64,000 nucleotides of DNA, taken from contig JAOWBW010000270.1 of NCBI GenBank assembly GCA_026119855.1, positions 1,116,001-1,180,000 of the forward strand. Reading direction: 5' to 3'. This DNA is from Campanula takesimana. Taxonomy: Eukaryota; Streptophyta; Magnoliopsida; Asterales; Campanulaceae. This document shows, piece after piece, positions 55,851 through 64,000 of this stretch. A program made the position numbers and the translations under genes. Every line of letters begins with the position of its first letter. Position 1 is the stretch's first letter. Below the pieces are notes generated by a model. That model was not told the DNA's origin and made no database searches. It was given only the letters and a program-made list of their open reading frames with translations.

Positions 55851-56404
55851 ACCCATCACCCAGAATACCATCTCACCGACACTCCATCAAAGGCAAAAAC
55901 AATTCATCATCACCAACATCATCATTCTCCATCCAAAGCATGGACATTCTTCATTAAAAGCATCGAGGCATCCACCACCACAACACTAATCCATCCAACA
56001 GCAATGGTAAGTGAAAGTATGAATACATCCGAGGCTTTCCTCAAATCACACCGCACATAAAATCACTTTCTCCATTCTTACAAAAATTCCCTCTCATGCA
56101 AAACTGCCTTCAAATCACATCACACCACAAGCACAATTTCTCTTATAACTGCCATTTCACATCTCATACATGTCACAAGCACATATACCTGCAAAGCACA
56201 CACTTAACAGGTACCACCACAAGGTCAACAGAATCTGCAACTCAAGGCACTTCATCCCCAACAGAAAGTGATCCGCCGTCAACTACGCCTGCATCCCACA
56301 GAGTCAAACAATTACAGTTCAATGACAACAACTCGGTCCATGGTGAGCCGCAAAATCACCACCTTTCCATCAAGCAACACAAAAATATCACATATAGGCA
56401 GATG
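55851..56404 (+). other. Element G 3' UTR, unique part
   Basis: CA-rich sequence; the ORFs present look accidental. Confidence 0.4.
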
Positions 56405-56750
56405 GAGCCTCGGTTCCCACCATCCGCAAACGGATCCCGCAACAGCAAACGGATCTCGCATCAGCAAATGGATCCCGCTTCAGCAAACGGATCCCGCTTC
56501 AGCAAATGGATCCCGCATCAGTAAACAGATCCCGCTTCAGCAAATGGATCCCGCTTCAGCAAACGGATCCCGCTTCAGCAAATGGATCCTGCCATCAGCA
56601 AACGGATCCTGCTTCAGCAAACGGATCCCGCTTCAGCAAACGGATCCCACTTCAACAAACGGATCCCGCATCAGCAAACGGATCCTGCTTCAGCAAACGG
56701 ATCCCGCATCAGCAAACGGATCCCGCTTTAGCAAAACGGATCCCGCCATA
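56405..56750 (+). repeat. 3' UTR tandem repeats of element G
   Basis: About 17 units of about 20 bp, acggatcccgcttcagcaa type, in the same position as the array of A but with unrelated sequence. Confidence 0.88.
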
Positions 56751-56853
56751 TCCTTTCTATATTAATAAAGCCTCTCACACAGGAAGCGCACCCCTATCCT
56801 TCGCAAATTTCAAATTTATGTTTTATCGAGTCTTTGTTTTCTCTTGTCGATGT

Positions 56854-56912
56854 CCTCGGCGGTTGTCTTTCTTTTGTCGACGCGTTTTGCCTTCCAATCC
56901 ACGTCGCCGAGG
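56854..56912 (+). promoter_or_regulatory. Stem before 3' LTR of element G
   Basis: CCTCGGCG (56854-56861) with CGCCGAGG (56905-56912), as in element A. Confidence 0.5.
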
Positions 56913-56917
56913 GACTC

Positions 56918-58209
56918 TGTAGATACTCCGCCTTGGACCTCTCACCCCGATTGCATACATAGTATTTTTATTTAACTTGTTTTTGTTAATTTCTGTTACT
57001 TCCATTAAGTTCCTAACTGATTCCGTTAGTTTTGGACTAAACTGCATAACAGAGTTAACTTTCAGAGTCATTCTGTCATTCTGTTATTTTCACCCGCGGG
57101 CGCCTCCGACACTGTCAACGGGCCGCGCGCGCTTCTCGCCCCAAAGGCCGGACCCGCACCCTTCCCACTTTGGCAGTAACGGATTGCACCTTATTTTCCT
57201 CCCTTTTCTAATTTACAAACATCTTCTTTAGTCAAAAACATCTTTCTTGATCATAAATATTGACTAGCTTTTATTTGTAACCTCCCAATCCCACATTTGT
57301 AGCCCTTTTCATAAAAACAAAATATTTCATTTTTATTTTCTTTTATTTGTTTCATCTTCTTTTATTCATTATTCTATTTTCTATTGGTCAATTCCATCTC
57401 ACATGGATTGACCATTTTCCCTCCAACCTTTCCCTCTCCTTTCTACCTATAAAAACCACCTTCTTCTACCTTGGAAGAAGACTCTATTTTTGGACCTTCT
57501 CTTTTTTGACTTGAAATCTCTACACAAATACACTATACACAATTCTCCCAAGAATTCTCTTTACAAGAGTTCTCCCAACAAGAGTTTAACACAACAAAAC
57601 TCTACACAAATTGTTCTACAACAATTGCCTTACAACAACACCATTTTCAAGTCCAAGTTTGAAGCCCACTTTCTTAAGGTAATTTATTCTTCTTCTCTCA
57701 TTTTCACATGTCTTGGTAATGTATGCAATCCCCATCAATGGGACATGACCAAATGACCACTTTACTACATTAAAGTTGGTTAAGGTTATCTCCCTACATT
57801 TTAATCTCTACTTTAATCTCCCCATTTCATTATTAATGTAATTGTTAGGATAATTCAACATGTAATCTTTAGCATAAATTAAATCAATAAAATCATTTAT
57901 CTTTTTATTTTCCCTTTCTTTTCATTTTAATTGTTAGCACTTTTTATTGAAGGACATTTAACATCAAGAACACCAAAAGTAGCAAGACCGGCTTAAGCCG
58001 GGCGGAGTGGGTGTTTAAGTACTTCCCACTCCATCACCTAACCCCCGAACCCTTCTCTTCCCGAATCTCTGGTTTTCGTACATAAAAATTGGCTCTTCTT
58101 AGGTTTTCTCGCGTTCCTCTAAAATGTGGGTGGCGACTCTTAAAATCAAGTAGACATCCTAGGATAATTCACCGCTCTAGCCAAGCGGGGTTTTCCCGGG
58201 GTATCTACA
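56918..58209 (+). repeat. 3' LTR of element G (1292 bp)
   Basis: TGTAGATACTCCGCC...GGGGTATCTACA. Retains about 97 bp near 57838-57935 absent from the 5' LTR. U5 hairpins near 57963-58010, with one pair lost (CCCACTCCA). Confidence 0.9.
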
Positions 58210-58740
58210 GCTCTTCATGTTCTTCCTTGGTCCTCGAATTCACCAAGATATCATCAATGAACACTATCACACATTTATCCAGAAACTTCTGAAATATCCT
58301 ATTCATAAGCTCCATAAACGATGCCGGTGCGTTAACCAATCCAAACGGCATCACTACAAACTCATAATGACCATACCTTTTTCTAAAGGTTGTCTTAGCT
58401 ATACCATTCTTCTTCGCTCTTAGTTGATGATAACTAGACCTCAAGTCTATCTTCAAGAAATAATACGCTCCACAAAGTTGATCGAACAAATCATCTATTC
58501 TTGGCAACGGGTATTGATTCCTTACCGTCACGTGGTTCAATTCACGATAGTCGATACGTAACCTCATCGACCCATCCTTCTTCTTCACAACAACACTGGT
58601 GCACCCCATGGTGATACACTCGGTCTAATCAAACTCTTATCCAACAACTCTTGCAGTTGCTCCTTTAATTCTTCAATTCTGACGGAGCCATTCTATACGG
58701 CGCCTTCGATATTAGTGAAGTCTCTGGTACCAAATCGACA
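58210..58740 (-). pseudogene. Element E RT fingers/palm, right of element G
   Basis: MRLRIDYRELNHVTVRNQYPLP, VVMPFGLVNAPASFM and catalytic FIDDIL are readable in 58210-58609; upstream (58610-58740) is the RT start in broken frames. Its partner half is at 43550-43850. Confidence 0.88.
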
Positions 58741-59056
58741 GAAAATTCTACTTCTCTTTATGGAGGTATTCCCGGTAAATCCTCAGGAAACACTTCCTTG
58801 AAATATCTAATCACAGAAAGTGATTCTACGGTTCCTTCCTTCTTGCGCGTATCACCAATGTACGCCAATAATCCTTCACATCCTTTCTTTAAAAGCTTAC
58901 GAGCCTTCATTACCGATATAAGGTTCGATCGGGTTCTAGGTTTCGTTCCTTGAGAACATCACTCTTCTCTAGATAGTAATCTGAAGTGGACTTCTTTCTT
59001 TAAAACAATCCGCATGGGCATGGTATGCAGCCAACTAGTCCATTCCCAAGATTACA

Positions 59057-59242
59057 TCAAATTCTTCGATGTCCTAAACTAATGAGATCAACCTCAAGTT
59101 CTTTCCCGTCCAATTTCAAAGGACACTTCCTAGATATAGACGTAATAGGGATCGATTCTCTAGTTTGAATATCCATAACTAAAGAATTCTCTAACGCCTC
59201 AGGAATTAAATTCATATTCTTAGCCAAGCAATCATTTGGCAC
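59057..59242 (-). pseudogene. Element E protease C-terminal remnant joined to gag tail
   Basis: 61 codons with KCPLKLDGKELEVDLISL, the region just before the ILGMDWL motif in chromovirus protease. The catalytic D-S/T-G part is missing: an internal deletion has brought the gag tail (59243-59420) next to it. 58741-59056 holds further broken protease/linker sequence. Confidence 0.55.
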
Positions 59243-59633
59243 TTCTTATCAGAACCTTGCCCTTTGGTGCCGTTCTTATTACCATCATTTCTATTGCCGT
59301 AGCCTTTACTCTGGTACTTACTTGTACTTCCTTCCTTTTCACGATCGTCAGTAGCTTTCCGCTTATTATTGTTCCCATCGCGGTTCCATCTTCCTTTAGA
59401 TTCAGTCGACTCTTCCTTAGTTGACTCTACTTCTCTTTTCTCTTAATGCGATAACTATCTGATTCTTTCTCCACTATCTTTGCCTTATCCAACACTTGAT
59501 CATAGGTTGGTATCATTAATAGAGTGATTCTATATCGAATTCGGTCGCTCAAACCAGCTTTAAATTCTCGAGCCTTTTGCGCTTCATCATCGAAGAGCGT
59601 TAGGGCAAATTCTAGCGATTCGGTGAATCCCAT
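59243..59633 (-). pseudogene. Element E gag capsid end and basic tail
   Basis: FALTLFDDEAQKAREFKAGLSDRIR-type capsid end, as in chromovirus gag, followed by a Lys/Asn/Gly-rich tail. The zinc knuckle is lost in the deletion next to protease. Confidence 0.65.
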
Positions 59634-59799
59634 AGTCTTTCACTGTCATACTTCCTTGAGTTAGCATCATAAACTCAGCCACTCTGGCGTTTCGAACACT
59701 TGCCGGATAATATGATACTATCATTAGTTATCATGAATACGAAACTTTTTCACGCACTCCCATACTATAGATCGTCTCCATAGACTAACTTTCAATTTT

Positions 59800-60385
59800 A
59801 TAGGTCATTCACTAGACCACTGGTCGTTTCAACAGACCATCACTATCTTCCTTAGTCAACTTTACTAGACTTATTGGTCGCTTCATTAGACCATTTCTAT
59901 TTTCATCGGTCATTTCAATAGACCATAATCACTTTCATTGGTCGTTTCAATAGACCATTCTTACTTGTTCCAAGTTAACTCGCACATTTAACATTATTAC
60001 TCACGCCAACACAAGCATTGTACTATGCTTAATACTTTCACATAAATAGGCCATCCCCAAAAGACGTAACATTTACAAAAGATTGGTTTACTAGATTTCT
60101 AGTCGTTCCAATGGACCAATTCTACGTAGGGAAGTCATTTTACTAGACTTTACTTATTCATCGCAGGTCGATTCACTAGACCTACATTCATTCACATTTT
60201 GGCCGTTTTACTAAGCCAATTACTTTTACTTTTGACCGTTTCAATAGGTCACTTTATTCTTTCTTACTTGACCGCTTCAATAGGTCACTTTATTCTTGTT
60301 TCGATCGTTTTACTAGACCAAAACTAATTTCACTTGGCCGTTTCTATAAGCCAATTCTACATCATGGTCTTTTCACTTGACCAAT
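59800..60385. repeat. Array of about 14 small hairpins with compensating stems (element E)
   Basis: About 33-bp period. Each unit has a 4-5 bp stem around a 9-10 nt loop of GTTTCAATA / GTTTTACTA type. Stems: TGGTC/GACCA (59821, 59875, 59939, 60365), GGTC/GACC (59803, 59908), AGTC/GACT (59854), AAGTC/GACTT (60132), AGGTC/GACCT (60165), TTGGC/GCCAA (60199, 60334), TGACC/GGTCA (60233, 60269). Two further units (60102, 60303) pair poorly. Noncoding. Confidence 0.7.
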
Positions 60386-60598
60386 ACTTCTTTGTTCTAA
60401 ATAGCTCACACGCCATAAAACTTAAGAACCAAACAGTTAACAAGGCCATTTGCTTAAATAAATCATAACTTTTAGTATGAGGATCTTCTTGGAATAAAAG
60501 TAAACAAAATAAAATTTCTAGTATCCTTCTTTAACTAGAACTAACTATCATTACTAGGAAATAAAATGAACTATAGGTTCCATTTTTCAATCATGGAA

Positions 60599-61128
60599 CT
60601 ACACTTTCCTAGGTCTTCCTTTAGGCCTTCCACTTGATACTTTTGGTGCTTTCTTAGAATCTCTTGGCCTACCTCTGGGCCTACGAACCGGTACCATCTC
60701 TGATTCTAGTTCTTCATCATCATCAAGAATGATTGGGGCGGCTTCACTGCCCTCAAAGATAATATCTATTTCCTCGACCTCTTCTTCAGCCACCAAATTA
60801 CCTTCCTTTGGCGCTTCATTGCCTATGGGGGTTGTTGGTCCTGACTCCCTAGCTCTTGCTTCCTTTAAGTCTTTCAATTCATAGTACCACTGGTAAGCTC
60901 TTCTCTGGATTCATGATAGTATTTCTCATTTTGATTCGTATTTTCCTTAACTTCTTCCAATTCTTTGCGAGTGTTTAGCAATGCCTTCCTATCTCGCATC
61001 TACTTCTCTAGTGTAAGATTCACTCTTGCCTTTTGAACTTCCAATTCTTCATTTAGCTTTCGAATCTTGAGTGTATACCTCTGAGTCACTCTTTTCTTAA
61101 GTGTTCTATACTTCAAGTTCATCTCCAT
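60599..61128 (-). pseudogene. Element E N-terminal gag-like ORF: coiled coil, acidic region, AT-hook-like end
   Basis: From Met 61128: 42 codons rich in heptad-like charged residues (RKLNEELEVQKARVNLTLEK), an amber codon (61000-61002), more coiled sequence (RKELEEVKENTNQNEKYY), then after a frame change an acidic stretch and VRRPRGRPRDSKK ... SSGRPKGRPRKV, resembling AT hooks, ending 60599. It precedes gag in the E strand. Whether it is an extended gag N-terminus or a separate ORF is unclear. Confidence 0.5.
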
Positions 61129-61454
61129 GTCTCTTCTACGTCCGTCTATAACTTTCAATTAGGACATAACCATTATCAGTACCATATAACTTAAAGGTAT
61201 ATGACCATAATCATCATTTGCAAAAGAAACTTAAAAGAATGACATTCTAGTGTAACCCTTCAAGTTTCACTCCCAAAGTGTTCACTTATATTCCTCATAT
61301 CTCTCAAGGAATTCTTATCTTAAGTTCTTTCCTAAAATAGTAAGTTTCTATAATTAACTAGTTTGACTTCAAGCAATCTTAGTCTTCCTAAAAACACTCA
61401 AATCAAACCTATTCAATATCAGAGTTCCTATCCCTTTTAATCTCTAATCCCATA
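61129..61454 (-). other. Element E leader
   Basis: AT-rich leader between the primer site and the first ORF; no further feature seen. Confidence 0.5.
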
Positions 61455-61467
61455 GCTCTGATACCAA
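61455..61467 (-). other. Primer binding site, element E
   Basis: Minus strand TTGGTATCAGAGC, initiator-Met type, 1 bp from the LTR. Confidence 0.8.
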
Positions 61468-61468
61468 C

Positions 61469-63312
61469 TGTAACGACCCAAATTTCCCAACAATAATAAT
61501 AATATTCTATAACCAGGAAATCTCAAACGTCAACATAATTCAAATCCAACGTTAACGTATAACGGCTAGTTTACTCTAACCATAATTCAAAACAAAGAGG
61601 AAGCATAACTAAAATTCAAATCTTAATGGCTAGTACAACCCACTAGCTCTTTAACATAAAACCAAAAACCATTGTCTTAAAATCCTTCATCAAGTCACGG
61701 ACCGCCATGCTCTGCGATCTAACCTTTTCCACTACTTGTTACATGGGGAAAAGAATATAAGAAAGGGGTGAGCGAACAATGCTCAGTAAGTTCATACAGG
61801 ATCTCTCCGGGTACTAAGGAGAGATGACCGAAAGAACGAAGCCAAACAATTATATTTCAACGAAAGGCTAACATCAATAATCTTAACTGTACATAAACAA
61901 AATACAGTTATCATACTTTAAAGAAATTATGGCCCTGCCACAAGTTCTTCAATTCCATAGTTACATACATCACCTTTTCAGGGTGTCGAGAGACCTTACA
62001 CCTCCTCACGGTGCTCTCTCATAAGTTCGATCATGATCATTAAGCAACTTCATCAAGCAGCATATTTGTCTAATTCTTTTCAATCAAACTAGACTATCTT
62101 AATTAGTCCTTTTTACTTAGACTAATTCTAGCTAAGTCCTTTTCAAATAGACCAAGCCAACTGCACCTGTTTCAATTAGACACAGTATATCTCACATAGT
62201 ATTCAAGGTACAAGAATACATAAAGCAAATTCAATTTACTTAGATACCCAATGAACAACACTTATCAAGGGTAAGATAATTCAAAAGACGTTATATCAAC
62301 ATCGGAGTTCAAATACTACCGGCCACTTGGTAGCTACACTTGAAAGAATTATGAGGATCCTACTTTAAAGGATGAAACTCAAATACTAAGGAACGTAATC
62401 CCTTACCTTGGGTTGCGTTATTCCTCTTATCGAAACATTGCGCACGAATCTACAATCATGCATAAAATACTTCTTAGGACAAGTAATACTATTTACTTCC
62501 GTCCCCAAATACTTTCCTTTTACTTTCTTAACCTTATGGGTTTATCTTCTTAAACCCTTTTAAGGTTGATATTCATTCTAGAGTTTGTTCTACCCATTAA
62601 TTGTCTTCCCAAAATACCCTCTTTAGTTTACTAAAATACCCCTAGGGTTTCACTATCTCTATTCCCAATTAACATGTTTTAGGATTGCATTATTCCCATT
62701 AAAACACTATTCACATCTTGAAAAGTTACTATTCACAGCCTCAATCACTATTCACAGCACACAAACACACACTGTTTTCACCTTTAAAACACACACACAC
62801 ACATCGCAGCATGCACACGCACACACACGATATCCCCATCATTCATCCTCTCCTTAATTCCATTCAATCAACCCTAGTTCATCTTTTAGTGTTAGGGTTT
62901 GTAATTCATATTAATGATTGACTAGTTTAGATTAAGATGGAGAAATCAAGCGTAGAGGTTAGGATTTTACCTTGCTCCGATCCCTCTTCTGTTTCTCTTC
63001 TTCCTTCTCTCTCTTTTTCTCTTCTTCCTGCGGCTCTCCCTCTCTCTGTCGCCGTTCTCTCTCTCTCTGTCCCGTTCTTTGTTTTCTTTTGCGGTGGAAT
63101 AGTAATAATAGTGTTAGGGGTTTAGAAAATATTTATATTAAAAGGGTTTTCAATTCCCTAATTTAAAAATGATTCCTTTTCCTTTTTAATAATGAATTGC
63201 GCTTTTCTATTTTGACCCAATAACTATACCCAATCTTTTTATTAATGGCTCGTCCCAAATAATAATTAAAGAGTTCAAAATAAAATAATGGGGAAGATTT
63301 CGGGTTATTACA
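61469..63312 (-). repeat. 5' LTR of element E (1844 bp, complete)
   Basis: Plus-strand ends TGTAACGACCC and TTATTACA. It shows the uninterrupted target of element C at 63112-63122. The short ORFs here are CT-repeat artefacts. Confidence 0.9.
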
Positions 63313-64000
63313 ATTTTGATCTAAAAGACCAAATAAAAGCTAAAACGACTTATAAAAAGGGACAAAATTGAGAGTCTAAAACGACTTATATTAATGAATG
63401 GGCGGAGTAATAGTTGTCATTCCATTCCCTTATGTGCTCCCAATCCATTACCGTGCGGAGCACGAGAATGGATTACCAGTCTTTCCTTACAATTCAAGAC
63501 TCACAGGACATGATTACAAACTGATTCCAAGTTGTTCACAAGGTCAAATCTAGTGATGACAATGACGCAAAAAAGGAGTTTAAGGGGGGAAAACGAAAAA
63601 AAATCCTTTCGAAACCAAAATGAAAAAAGGTCACTAAGTTAGGGACGAAAAAAGTATTTAACTCAACTTTTCTCAAAGTCTTGCTTGTAATTTTTTTACC
63701 ATCACTTTAATTATCATAAATAATTTATATATATATTATTCAAATTATTATTATTTGCCTTTATTATATGTTATGATATATGGCTTTTTTAAAAAAATAA
63801 TAACCTTATATTGATTTTCTTATCATCATTAAAACATTAATAATGCAGATATTTGTTTTTTATTTTTTCATAACATAAGCTTACTATATTCAAGTAAACT
63901 ATATTAATAAAAAGAAAATGGTGAGTTAAACCATCTCCAATGGTTTGGTATAAAAAATGCACTATCTCTATAAAATGGTACAAAGTCTGCACAGAATTTC
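63313..64000. other. Right flank of element E, unassigned
   Basis: AT-rich, no gene. 63313-63410 ends with a gggcggagta motif like a worn Stowaway end. GTGCTCC/GGAGCAC and AATCCATT/AATGGATT inverted repeats lie at 63436-63475. Confidence 0.4.

Larger units (their letters stand above)
43851..58209 (+). mobile_element. Element G: non-autonomous Tat relative of element A
   Basis: LTRs 43851-45045 and 56918-58209, perfect duplication GCTCT (43846-43850, 58210-58214). LTR termini, U5 hairpins, the stem before the 3' LTR, gag motifs, poly(A)-hairpin module and pseudoknot are shared with A. It lacks RT and integrase; coding content is one short gag-like ORF (split by F) and scraps of gag-pro and pol. 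It must have moved with proteins from an A-like partner (inference). Confidence 0.9.
21819..63312 (-). mobile_element. Element E: decayed chromovirus (Tekay/Del-like) hosting elements C, D, G and F
   Basis: Own sequence is 21819-23043, 41356-43850 and 58215-63312. The left (3') LTR is truncated, the right (5') LTR is complete. Protein fragments in minus-strand order are gag, protease, RT, RNase H, integrase. The integrase and RT sequences closely resemble those of element C. Removing C and G restores continuous homology between its parts. A gag-protease deletion and many stops make it dead. Confidence 0.85.

Noticed and set aside
56096..56922. Overlapping Ser/Asn-rich ORFs as genes
   Set aside because: They are readings of the 20-bp tandem repeat of the G 3' UTR.
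63436..63475. Complete MITE at the right edge
   Set aside because: Inverted repeats are short and no target duplication is visible.

Overview
The window is plant nuclear DNA, very probably from a eudicot with a repeat-rich genome. I found no ordinary host gene, rRNA or tRNA. Nearly all of the 64 kb is a nest of LTR retrotransposons (Ty3/gypsy lineages Tat and chromovirus, plus two Ty1/copia families) with a few small DNA transposons. All coding capacity belongs to mobile elements, most of it broken by stops, frameshifts and later insertions.

Layout. (A) 1-10098, + strand: Tat-lineage Ty3 element cut by the left window edge, with gag-pro, G-patch, RT, dual RNase H, integrase, an antisense 466-codon ORF (6220-7620), a tandem-repeat 3' UTR and a 3' LTR (9108-10098). 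(B) 10099-18249, - strand: a second, different Tat element whose 3' UTR repeats received A and whose RNase H received a 489-bp Mutator-like MITE. 18250-21818: older debris with a copia LTR containing a hAT element that itself holds a Stowaway MITE, a second copia leader on the other strand, and an AT-rich 51-bp tandem array split by another Stowaway. (E) 21819-63312, - strand: a decayed chromovirus that hosts two nests. Its left LTR received (C) 23044-41350, a + strand chromovirus (duplication TAGGG), whose integrase received (D) 29512-37913, a - strand copia element (duplication TATGT). Its RT received (G) 43851-58209, a non-autonomous Tat relative of A (duplication GCTCT), whose short gag-like ORF received (F) 46969-52026, a + strand copia element.

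The most unusual content is non-coding. First, the LTRs of three unrelated families (C, D, F) carry different 12-mers that share one skeleton, G-NN-CG-NN-CG-NN-C with inverted arms. They are always set as pairs 22-23 bp apart that recur every 72-74 bp. Second, A and G share RNA structures supported by compensatory changes: a nested double pseudoknot with the strand order of HDV-type ribozymes (three copies), GNRA-capped hairpins beside poly(A) tracts, and twin hairpins in U5. A conserved stem just before the 3' LTR is also shared, but its arms are invariant. Third, E carries about 14 small hairpins of about 33-bp period whose stems change in a compensatory way while the loop stays similar. These are readings by eye. 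No search or folding program was run, and lineage names rest on recognised motifs.
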